Source of the DNA: DATFMP01 sp035266845
Lineage (GTDB): Bacteria > SAR324 > JACQKK01
DNA length: 34,998 nt
Direction of reading: 5' to 3'
NCBI GenBank assembly: GCA_035266845.1
Contig: DATFMP010000047.1
Coordinates: 1-34,998 of the forward strand
Position 1 is the stretch's first letter. Each line of letters starts with the position of its first letter. Below are positions 23,398 through 30,725 of the stretch, piece after piece. The translations under genes and the position numbers were made by a program. Below the pieces are notes generated by a model. It saw nothing but the letters and a program-made list of their open reading frames with translations. It was not told the DNA's origin and searched no databases.

Positions 23398-23730
23398 GAC
23401 GGCTGGCCGTGGATGTGGCGGGCGAATGCCCGGGCTGGCTCCCTGCCCGGCAGTATAGCCACCGCCATCGGGCGTCACAAGCGCGGCCCGGGCCCTGGCC
23501 AACGGGTCGGGGAAGCCGCAGGCCGGGCCCCTGTGGTTTCAGCCGCAGGGGGTGGTGCCGGCTGGCGCTGACGCGCCGCGCGCTGGGCGGGTTTGGGCAC
23601 GCTGCGGCAAAATCCGTCACCGCCGCGCGGGAGGCGTGCGCAACGGGGATAGATTTCAGTGGCTTGCCCAATCGGGCGCGGGTGTGAAACAACTGTGCAT
23701 TGGGGGACGGGCCGCAGCCGTCATCCCGCG
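23398..23730. other. Intergenic region between divergent genes
   Basis: These 333 bases separate the oxidoreductase (minus) from the unknown gene at 23731 (plus). They must hold two promoters, but no convincing hexamer pair was found. A small GCCC-AATC-GGGC hairpin lies near 23667-23678. Nothing else was seen. Confidence 0.5.
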
Positions 23731-25827
23731 ATGGTGACCGCTATGGACCCTGGTGCCGGCAAAATGGCCATCGACCCGCCCTGGGAGCATCCGCAGTTCC
23801 TCACCGAGGAGGGCCTGCGGGCTGCGCAGGAGTATTACTTCCAGACCCACGCCACCCAATCCCAGCTCATCGCCCAGGGCCGGACGGCGCAAGGCATGGC
23901 CAAGTCCTTCCTGCGCCGCAAGCTGACGCGGGAGATGGGTGAGGACTACAAGCTCTACACGGGCCAATCCATCGGCGAATCCAGCGCACCGGAGGACATG
24001 GCCTCGCTGGGCATCCGCGGCGAGCTGAACGCGCTACTCAAGCACATCTTCACGCGCATCGCCCCCACACAGGCCATCACCTCGCCCACGCAGGAGGACG
24101 TGACCATCCTCAAGCACCCGCACGGGGCGCTGGAGGTGCTGTACGCGATGGTCTTCTACTACAACTCCCTGCTGCGCCAGTACGCATCTTTGGCCACCAA
24201 CCGCCGCAAGGTGCTCAAGTCCATCATGGACGAGGAGCTCTTCAAGTGGGTTTGGCGCATGGTGATCGGCTTCATGATGGAGCCCGAGGAATCCAAGCTG
24301 GACCTGGAGCCGGCGTTTTTCTCCGCCGGGCTGGCCTTCATCCCCACGGAACAGCAGCGCGTGCCGCTGGGCAGCAAGCTGTACGAGGTGGGGATGTTCC
24401 TGCTCAGCAAGACACAGCAGGAATCCCACCTGCGCCTGCCGCTCTGCCACTACTACACGATCTACCTGCACCAGATGCAGACGCTGCTGGCGCTGCACAC
24501 GGGGCGGCAGGAGCTGGACGACGTGTACTCGCAGGTCGCGCGGCGCGTGGAGGGCGAGCCGGTGGAGCACCCGCTGGTGGCCATCGATGCTCTGTTCAAT
24601 GGCAAGGGCAGCAGCATGGAGTCCTTCGACGACGTGCTGCGGGATCAGGCCCAGCTCGCGCAGTACATCCCGGAGGCAGAGTTCGCCTTCATCAACCAGT
24701 TCGAGGACTTCGGCAATCCGCAGCGTCTTGGCGCGACCGTCAAGCGGCTGTTGCCCGATGCCCGCCGCGAGCAGGTGGAGGGCCAGGAATCCTCGCTGAT
24801 GCCGTTGTTGCTCACGCTGCGCGTGATGCCGCTGGCTGTGCGCGGGCCGGTGCTGCAGGTGTTGCCCGTGCCGCTACTGAACATCCTGCGGAACCGCATC
24901 AACAATAGCCCTCGCGACGTGGTGGCCACGGAACTGGCCGAGGCCATCCACGACGCGATGAACGCCCGCCGTGGAGAGGCGTACACCGTGCACGGGCCCG
25001 CCGGCCAGAGCAAGGCTGCCGTGGCCAGCTCGGTGCGCGTGGCGCCCGCGGGCGGCAAGCTTGGCGCGGGCGAGGACGCCGCTCCATCGGCTGCCGCGGC
25101 GCATGCCGCTGCCCGCCGTGCCGCCGCGGCCGAGCAGCAGGCGGCGGCCCGGGAAGCTGCCGCCAAACAGGCGGCCCGTGGCGATGCGCCGGCGGACCCG
25201 GCCCCGCCCGAGCCCGCCCCGCGCGAACCCGCCGCCCCCAAGCCGCCGCCGGCAGCGGACCGCGAGGCTGCCCCGCCCCGCGAGGCCGCAGCCCGCACGG
25301 CCTACCTGGACGAGCCGACCCTGCTGGCATGGCGGCTGGAAGGGCAGCGCCTGTCGGGCATTTCGCTGTCTGCGCGTGAGCTGTTCACGCTGGTCGGTGC
25401 CGATGCGCGCTTCCTGGTGGCGTGGGTCGTGTTTACCCTGCGCACAGGGCAGGTATTCGGGCTGGCGCCGGACCGCATCTCCAAGGAACGGGTGGAGCAG
25501 ATCGTCCAGGCCCTGCGCCGGCAGGCCGGGGACCGGCCCGGCATCGTCACGCCGGAGCAGCTCAGCGCCGTCGTGCAGCAGGCCCAGGGCGGGGCACCCG
25601 TCAAGCTGCTGCTGGGCCTGGCCCGCACAGTGGGCATGCAGCGCTACCTGCACCTGCCGGACGGGTTGGCGCCCGCGCTGGGCTCCCTCGTGCCCAAGTT
25701 CGGGGCGCGCCTGCTGGACTTCCTGCGCAATCCCAACGACGACGCTTTCCGCGAGCAGCGCGCCGGCCTCACCGGCGAAGAACGCCAAGCCCTGCTCGTG
25801 CTCCAGCGCGTGGCCCGCGCGCAGTAG
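23731..25827 (+). CDS. Large hypothetical protein with Ala/Pro-rich linker
   Basis: I do not recognise this protein. Read from the ATG at 23731 it has about 698 residues. Residues 1-430 look mainly helical and soluble, with an early segment WEHPQFLTEEGLRAAQEYYFQTHA and a central part rich in aromatic residues (YAMVFYYNSLLRQYASL, CHYYTIYLHQMQTLLALH). Residues about 440-555 form an Ala/Pro/Arg-rich low-complexity linker. The last 140 residues form a second helical domain (PTLLAWRLEGQRLSGISLS, FTLRTGQVFGLAPDRISKE). There is no signal peptide and no clear catalytic motif. Start candidates at 23743 and 23764 are equally possible, since none has a ribosome binding site. It is monocistronic and convergent with the glycosyltransferase operon. 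Codon use matches its neighbours. Confidence 0.75.
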   Translation: MVTAMDPGAGKMAIDPPWEHPQFLTEEGLRAAQEYYFQTHATQSQLIAQGRTAQGMAKSFLRRKLTREMGEDYKLYTGQSIGESSAPEDMASLGIRGELNALLKHIFTRIAPTQAITSPTQEDVTILKHPHGALEVLYAMVFYYNSLLRQYASLATNRRKVLKSIMDEELFKWVWRMVIGFMMEPEESKLDLEPAFFSAGLAFIPTEQQRVPLGSKLYEVGMFLLSKTQQESHLRLPLCHYYTIYLHQMQTLLALHTGRQELDDVYSQVARRVEGEPVEHPLVAIDALFNGKGSSMESFDDVLRDQAQLAQYIPEAEFAFINQFEDFGNPQRLGATVKRLLPDARREQVEGQESSLMPLLLTLRVMPLAVRGPVLQVLPVPLLNILRNRINNSPRDVVATELAEAIHDAMNARRGEAYTVHGPAGQSKAAVASSVRVAPAGGKLGAGEDAAPSAAAAHAAARRAAAAEQQAAAREAAAKQAARGDAPADPAPPEPAPREPAAPKPPPAADREAAPPREAAARTAYLDEPTLLAWRLEGQRLSGISLSARELFTLVGADARFLVAWVVFTLRTGQVFGLAPDRISKERVEQIVQALRRQAGDRPGIVTPEQLSAVVQQAQGGAPVKLLLGLARTVGMQRYLHLPDGLAPALGSLVPKFGARLLDFLRNPNDDAFREQRAGLTGEERQALLVLQRVARAQ

Positions 25828-25919
25828 GCATCCGTCACGCCACGCAGCTCGCTGGCAATTCCGCACCCACAATTCAGAACCTGACCACGGCCGGCGCGGT
25901 TTCGCCCGTAATCAGGGTT

Positions 25920-25964
25920 CAGGGAGCGCTGCTCCCTGATGGTGTCTGGGGGCGAAGCCTCCAG
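25920..25964. repeat. Pair of adjacent hairpins between convergent genes
   Basis: CAGGGAGC-GCT-GCTCCCTG (25920-25938) is a perfect 8-bp hairpin. CTGGGGGCGAAGCCTCCAG (25946-25964) is a second one with one mismatch. They lie between the stops of two convergent genes and could end transcription from either side or belong to a dispersed repeat family. No long T-run follows. Confidence 0.5.
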
Positions 25965-25978
25965 GGCCGAAGTGCTAC

Positions 25979-26722
25979 TCAAGACGCAGATTGGCGGCGC
26001 ACAGCGTAAATCACCATGGACTTGGGCAGCACCCAGTTCAGGCGGTGCTCGATGCGCGTGAGCTGGGGCGAGAACATGGCGTGGGTGAGCACCTTCTTGA
26101 AGTGGCGGATCGCCGGGTGCTGCTCCGCGTGCAGGCCAAACACGCAGCGTACCCACCAGTACACGGAGTGCAGGGCGTGCTCGAAGTGCAGGTCCACCAC
26201 CCGCAGCCCCTGGGCCGCCAGCAGGCGGCGCAGCCGCGGGAAGGTGAAGATGCGCACGTGGCCCCCCGGTGAGTTGAAGTAGTCGTCCGACGAGTAGCGG
26301 AACAGCCACTCGGTGGTGGGCGTGGGCACGCTCACGGCCAGCATCCCCCCCGGCTTCAGTACGCGCACCAACTCCGCCGCGGCGCGCTCGGGGTGGGGCA
26401 CGTGCTCCAGCACCTCGCTGCACAGCACGCGGTCGAAGCAGCTGTCGGGGAAGGGCAGGCGCTCGGTATCGCCGCGCAGTGCCACGAAGGGCAGCGGCGG
26501 ATAGGCCGTCGGATCCGCGCCCGGGCGGGCGGCGTGCTGCTCGCGGGCCAGGTCCACCAGCAGGTAGCGCGTGTAGCGCAGGTCGGCCACATTCAGGTCC
26601 AGCGCGCAGGGCAGGCAGCCCCGCCGCAGAAGTTCCAGGCTGTGGCGGCCCTGTCCGCAGCCTGCGTCCAGCACGCGCATGCCGGGCCGCAGCTCCAGCC
26701 GCTCGGGGTCAATGGTCAGCAT
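25979..26722 (-). CDS. Class I SAM-dependent methyltransferase
   Basis: The 247-residue product starts MLTIDPERLELRPGMRVLDAGCGQGRH. Motif I is VLDAGCGQGRHSLELLRRG (about 18-36), followed by LPFPDSCFDRVLCSEVLEHVPHPE (motifs II-III) and LVRVLKPGGMLAVSVP. It is a methyltransferase domain 11-type enzyme, common in glycan and lipid gene clusters; the acceptor is unknown. The start overlaps the end of the upstream glycosyltransferase by 14 bases, so the two are translationally coupled. A context of two glycosyltransferases suggests a sugar or glycolipid substrate, which is inference. Confidence 0.88.
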   Translation of the reverse strand: MLTIDPERLELRPGMRVLDAGCGQGRHSLELLRRGCLPCALDLNVADLRYTRYLLVDLAREQHAARPGADPTAYPPLPFVALRGDTERLPFPDSCFDRVLCSEVLEHVPHPERAAAELVRVLKPGGMLAVSVPTPTTEWLFRYSSDDYFNSPGGHVRIFTFPRLRRLLAAQGLRVVDLHFEHALHSVYWWVRCVFGLHAEQHPAIRHFKKVLTHAMFSPQLTRIEHRLNWVLPKSMVIYAVRRQSAS

Positions 26723-27938
26723 GGATGGCCTCCTCGTACACGTCCACCAGCGCCCGCGCGGCGGTATCCCAGCGGAAGCGCGCCTGCACGCGTTCGCGGG
26801 CCGCGACGCCCAGCGCCTCGCGCCGTGCCGGATCGGCAAGCAGCGCCGCGATGGCATCGGCCAGGGCGGCACTGTCCGCCACGGGCACCAGCACGCCCGC
26901 GTCGCCCACCACCTCCGGCAGAGCCCCGCCGCGGGCGGCCACCAGGGGCAGGCCACAGGCCATTGCCTCGGCCGCCGGGAAGCCGAAGCCCTCGAACAGG
27001 CTGGGCGAGACGGTCACCTGGGCCGAGGCATAAAGCTCCACCAGCGAGGCGGGGTCCACCCGGTAGCGGAGGGTGACCCGATCGTGCAGGCGCAGCGAGT
27101 CGAGCTGATCGCGCAGCCAGTCCTGCTGCGAGATGCCGCCCGTAGCCACCACCAGGTGCGCGGGCGGTGCCAGCCGGGCCATGGCGCGCAGCAGGTAGAT
27201 GCCGCCCTTGTTCGGGTCCTCCAGGTTGCCCACGAACAGCACGCGCCCCGGCACGCGCGGCACGCCGGGCAGCGGGCGGAAGCGCTCCGAGTCCACGCCG
27301 TTGTAGACCACGCGGATGCGCTGCGCCGGCACGCGGAAGTCCGCCCGGATGGCTTCCGAGGAGGCCTCCGACACGGTGACGATGCGGCGCATGCGCCGGG
27401 CCACCGTGCCCTGCATGAGCATGGGGTAGAAGCGCACCTTGTCCAGCCGCTTGTGGAAGCCCGCGGGGGGATCGAAGCCCCGCGCACGGTCGATGGTGAG
27501 CGGGTGGTGCACCGTGGCCACCAGCGGCAGGCCCAGCCCGGCGATGCCCAGCAGGCCCCAGCCCAGCGTCTGGTTGTCGTGTACCACATCGAAGCGGTGC
27601 TCCCGCAGCAGCCGCCGCACGGCCATGAAGGCCCGCAGGGAGAAGCCCGTCATCTCCGGGAACTGGCCCCACAGCACCAGTGCGCGCTCCAGCAGGTTCA
27701 ATGGCTGCAAGGCGCTCAAGGGCGCCTCGGGCGGCGGATAGTTGCCGTTGGCCTCGAACAGATTGAGCCCCGGCACGCGGTGCCACACCGCGCCGTCGTC
27801 CTCCGGCCCGTAGGGCGGGCCCTGCAGGCAGTGCACCTCGTGCCCCAGCCGCACCAGCTCGCGGGCCAGATGCGAGGTGTAGACCCCCTGGCCCCCGCAG
27901 AAGGGGTTGCCGCGATAGGTGAGCAGGAGGATCTTCAT
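26709..27938 (-). CDS. GT4-family glycosyltransferase (paralogue B)
   Basis: The 409-residue product has two Rossmann-like domains. The N-terminus reads MKILLLTYRGNPFCGGQGVY, with the glycine-rich acceptor loop. The C-terminal donor-binding domain has GRVLFVGNLEDPNKGG and the E-x7-E motif in EGFGFPAAEAMACGLPLVAA, typical of retaining GT4 enzymes. It is a close paralogue of the next gene upstream (27935-29200), sharing the N-terminal pattern, GPPYG/GPPYP, and TVHHPLTIDR. The ATG overlaps the stop of that gene as ATGA. Donor and acceptor are unknown. Confidence 0.92.
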   Translation of the reverse strand: MKILLLTYRGNPFCGGQGVYTSHLARELVRLGHEVHCLQGPPYGPEDDGAVWHRVPGLNLFEANGNYPPPEAPLSALQPLNLLERALVLWGQFPEMTGFSLRAFMAVRRLLREHRFDVVHDNQTLGWGLLGIAGLGLPLVATVHHPLTIDRARGFDPPAGFHKRLDKVRFYPMLMQGTVARRMRRIVTVSEASSEAIRADFRVPAQRIRVVYNGVDSERFRPLPGVPRVPGRVLFVGNLEDPNKGGIYLLRAMARLAPPAHLVVATGGISQQDWLRDQLDSLRLHDRVTLRYRVDPASLVELYASAQVTVSPSLFEGFGFPAAEAMACGLPLVAARGGALPEVVGDAGVLVPVADSAALADAIAALLADPARREALGVAARERVQARFRWDTAARALVDVYEEAIHADH

Positions 27939-29200
27939 GACGCCACCGGTAGCGGCTCCGCCGGCGCCGGGGCGCCCAAGACGTCACGGTACACGGCGGC
28001 CGTGCGCGCGCCCGTCACGCTCCAGTCCAGCTCCGCCCGCAGGTGCGCGCAGCCGGCCTCGCCCATGGCCCGGCGGCGCGCGGGATCCTCCAGCAGCGCC
28101 TGAATGGCGTGTGCCAGCGCGGGCGGATCGGCCGGCGGCACCAGCAGCCCGGCCTGTGGCGGCACCACCTCTGGCACGGCACCAACGGCCGTGGCCACCA
28201 CGGGCGTCTCGCAGGCCAGCGCTTCCGCCGCGGGCAGCCCAAGTCCCTCGAACAGCGAGGGCTGCACCAGCAGCGTGCAGCGGCAGTACTCCTCGCGCAG
28301 GGCCACCGCGTCCAGCTTGCCCAGGAAGCGCACGCGCTCCACCACGCCCAGCCGCTGCGCCTCCTCATAGGCCAGCTTCTTGGTGGGGTAGGGATCGTCC
28401 ACGATGCGCAGGGTCACGCCGCGCGGCAACAGCCGCAGCGCGGCCAACAGAAACCGCGCGCCCTTCTTCCAGTCATCCGTGTTGCCCACGAACAGCAGGC
28501 TGGCGTCGCGCCGTTGCCATTGCCCGGGATTGCGGAAGAAGCCCGTATCCAGGCCCCCGGGCACCACGGAGATGCGCTCGCGGGCCACACGGAAGTCCGT
28601 GGCGATGGCCTCGCGGCCCGCGGTGGAGGCGGTGATCACGCGGTGCAGGCGGCGGATCACCTGGCCCTGCATGCGCACGGGGTAGAACACGGCCGTGTGA
28701 TAGAGCTCCTCGAACGTGCGGTCGCGCGCGAAGGCCTCGCGGCGGTCGATGGTGAGGGGGTGGTGCACGGTGGTGAGCAGCGGCAGGCCGAAGGCCCTCA
28801 TGCCCAACATGCCGTAGCCCAGCGTCTGCACGTCGTGCAGCACATCGAAGCGCCGCCGTCGCAGCAGGCGCCCCAGATACAGCAGCGCCCGCACGCTGAA
28901 CGAGAGCGGCTCGGGAAAGAAGCGCAGGCGCGTCGCGGCGAAGTCGAACAGATGGCCGGGGGCCAGCAGTCGCAGTGGCCGCTCGGCCGGTAGCCACGAC
29001 CGGCGGTAGCGGCCCCACAGGTTCAGGTTGGGGAGCTTGTGCACCGTGGCATACGGGCCCAGCTCCAGCGGGTAGGGTGGGCCCACGATCACGTCCACCT
29101 GGTGCCCCTGCTCCGCCAGTGCGCGCGTGAGGTGGTACACGTACACGCCCTGGCCGCCGGCGTAGGGATTGCCCCGGTAGGCCAGCAGACAGACCCTCAT
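27935..29200 (-). CDS. GT4-family glycosyltransferase (paralogue A)
   Basis: The 421-residue product starts MRVCLLAYRGNPYAGGQGVYVYHL. It has the middle signature VLHDVQTLGYGMLG, TVHHPLTIDRREAF, the donor-domain start SLLFVGNTDDWKKGARFLL and the E-x7-E motif in EGLGLPAAEALACETPVVA. It is a tandem paralogue of the following glycosyltransferase. The ATG at 29200 overlaps the upstream membrane-protein stop as ATGA. Upstream in-frame sequence lies over that gene in another frame and is not coding. The protein has no membrane helix, so it is expected at the cytoplasmic face. Confidence 0.93.
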   Translation of the reverse strand: MRVCLLAYRGNPYAGGQGVYVYHLTRALAEQGHQVDVIVGPPYPLELGPYATVHKLPNLNLWGRYRRSWLPAERPLRLLAPGHLFDFAATRLRFFPEPLSFSVRALLYLGRLLRRRRFDVLHDVQTLGYGMLGMRAFGLPLLTTVHHPLTIDRREAFARDRTFEELYHTAVFYPVRMQGQVIRRLHRVITASTAGREAIATDFRVARERISVVPGGLDTGFFRNPGQWQRRDASLLFVGNTDDWKKGARFLLAALRLLPRGVTLRIVDDPYPTKKLAYEEAQRLGVVERVRFLGKLDAVALREEYCRCTLLVQPSLFEGLGLPAAEALACETPVVATAVGAVPEVVPPQAGLLVPPADPPALAHAIQALLEDPARRRAMGEAGCAHLRAELDWSVTGARTAAVYRDVLGAPAPAEPLPVAS

Positions 29201-29694
29201 GGGCCCGCGTCGACGGGGGGCTCGGCCGGCTCGGCCGGGCGGGCTGCGGGGGGCTCGGCTGCCGGCTCGGGCAGGGTGCTGCGCTGGGTGACGATGGCCC
29301 AGCCGATCCAGAACACCATGCCCGCCAGGCTCAGCACGCCCGCGCTCACCGGGATGGCCAGCGCCCAGTAGGACTGGCGCGCCACGCCGCCCAGGAACAC
29401 CAGCGCCACGAGCACACTGACCACGCAGATGCCCAGCGCGATGATCCGTGTGCCGCGGCCCTCGTAGTGGTCCGCCTCGGCGGGGATGCCCCGCACCGTG
29501 TTGATCGTGTAGCCGATCCAGAACGTCAGCCACAGCACGCTGAGCACGCCGATGGCGACGGGGACGGCCAGCGCCCAGTAGCTGCGCTGTGCAAGGCCCA
29601 CCACGAACAGCGCGGCGAGCCCCAGCGTGACGAGGCAGATCAGCACCCCGGTGCGGCGCGCGCGTCTCAGGGCCAGGCGATGGTCGAAGGGCAT
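29197..29694 (-). CDS. Small membrane protein with internal duplication
   Basis: The 165-residue product has four hydrophobic helices in two homologous hairpins. The first half contains AQRSYWALAVPVAIGVLSV and FWIGYTI; the second contains ARQSYWALAIPVSAGVLSL and FWIGWAIV. The C-terminus is Pro/Ala/Glu-rich. I do not recognise a family. It is the first gene of a four-gene operon in which every junction overlaps, so it may anchor or regulate the glycosyltransferases; this is inference. The ATG at 29694 is chosen because it gives a short N-region before the first helix; the open frame runs further upstream to 29748. Confidence 0.72.
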   Translation of the reverse strand: MPFDHRLALRRARRTGVLICLVTLGLAALFVVGLAQRSYWALAVPVAIGVLSVLWLTFWIGYTINTVRGIPAEADHYEGRGTRIIALGICVVSVLVALVFLGGVARQSYWALAIPVSAGVLSLAGMVFWIGWAIVTQRSTLPEPAAEPPAARPAEPAEPPVDAGP

Positions 29695-29853
29695 TGGGCT
29701 CGGGCATGGGGGCGCCCGCAGGCGCCGGGTGCGCTGGTGGCCCTCCACACCATGCGGAAGGGGCTGTCAGATGCCGTCCTACGCGAGCAGGCGCCGCGCC
29801 GTCAAGGCCCAACGGCACCCGTGGCGCGCAGCGTCGGTGAGCCCGCAAACCCC

Positions 29854-29882
29854 ATATTGACAGGGCTTCAGCGACATGTCAG
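29854..29882 (-). promoter_or_regulatory. Candidate promoter of the glycosyltransferase operon
   Basis: On the minus strand CTGACA (29877-29882) is followed after 17 bases by CAATAT (29854-29859), about 160 bases upstream of the membrane-protein start. On the plus strand the same stretch contains a perfect TTGACA (29857-29862) but no matching -10 element. Confidence 0.4.
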
Positions 29883-29891
29883 CGTGGTTTT

Positions 29892-29905
29892 AGAACGCGT
29901 GTTCT
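29892..29905. promoter_or_regulatory. Candidate TetR operator
   Basis: AGAAC-GCGT-GTTCT is an inverted repeat 19 bases upstream of the TetR start codon and just behind the divergent minus-strand promoter. Its size and position fit an autoregulatory TetR-family operator. Confidence 0.5.
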
Positions 29906-29924
29906 GATTCTGCTATCGAGTGCT

Positions 29925-30620
29925 ATGAACGCCGGACCCGTCGAGCTGCAATGGGTGCGCACGCCGCACCAGGACCGCAGCCGCAAAACCCTGGAGCGGC
30001 TGTTGGATACGTCCGAGGCCTTGCTCCAGGAGCGGGGTTTCGACAATGTCAGTGTCGCGGAAATCGCCCATGCGGCCGGATCGTCCGTAGGGGCGTTCTA
30101 TGCGCGCTTCCGGGACAAGAACGGGCTGCTGCACCACCTGCACGAGCGCTTCTGCGAGGAGGCGATGGTCACGGCTGACACGGCGCTGGACCCTGCCCGC
30201 TGGGAGGGCGCCAGCACCCGCGATATCCTCACGGCGGTGATCGGATTCCTGGAAGAGAGCCACCGCACGCGGAGCGGGATGTTCCGCGCCTTCGTGCTGG
30301 TGGGCCATTCCGATCCGCGCTTTCAGGAGCGGGACCGGCGCCTGAGCGAGCACGTGCTTGCACGGCTCACGGCGCTGCTGCTCTCGCGGCGGGAAGAAAT
30401 CTCGCACCCCGACCCGACCTTCGCCATCGCCTTCGGCATGGAGATGGTGGGTGGCGTGCTGCGCGACCGCTACGTGCTGGGGTGGCACCGGCTGCGCGCC
30501 GCGCCGAAGGGTGCTGGGGGCATCGTGGCGGAGCTGGTGCGGGCCTACTGCAGCTATCTGGGCGTGCCGCTGTGCGGGACGGCCCCCGCGGCCCAACCCC
30601 CATCGGCTGGCGGGGACTGA
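29925..30620 (+). CDS. TetR-family transcriptional regulator
   Basis: The 231-residue product has an N-terminal helix-turn-helix (LLDTSEALLQERGFDNVSVAEIAHAAGSSVGAFYARFRDKNGLLHHLHERF; about 25-78), the standard TetR pattern, and a helical ligand-binding domain without a recognisable ligand signature. It lies 105 bases upstream of the outer-membrane/adaptor/pump genes on the same strand, the usual place for a local repressor of an RND efflux operon. A dyad at 29892-29905 could be its operator. It could also affect the divergent glycosyltransferase operon, since the dyad is shared. Confidence 0.92.
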   Translation: MNAGPVELQWVRTPHQDRSRKTLERLLDTSEALLQERGFDNVSVAEIAHAAGSSVGAFYARFRDKNGLLHHLHERFCEEAMVTADTALDPARWEGASTRDILTAVIGFLEESHRTRSGMFRAFVLVGHSDPRFQERDRRLSEHVLARLTALLLSRREEISHPDPTFAIAFGMEMVGGVLRDRYVLGWHRLRAAPKGAGGIVAELVRAYCSYLGVPLCGTAPAAQPPSAGGD

Positions 30621-30725
30621 TGCCGGGCGAGCCGGATGTGGCGCTTTATTTCGCCGGAACATGCGGATTATCATTATGTTTTGCACTTGCGTCGATTATC
30701 GCGTCTGCATTTGGGAGGTCGTGAG

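Noticed and set aside
21388..23571. A 727-codon plus-strand open frame opposite the molybdopterin oxidoreductase
   Set aside because: Antisense shadow; the opposite strand has the conserved 4Fe-4S and molybdopterin motifs.
29857..29862. Perfect TTGACA as a -35 element for the TetR gene
   Set aside because: No acceptable -10 hexamer lies 16-19 bases downstream on the plus strand.
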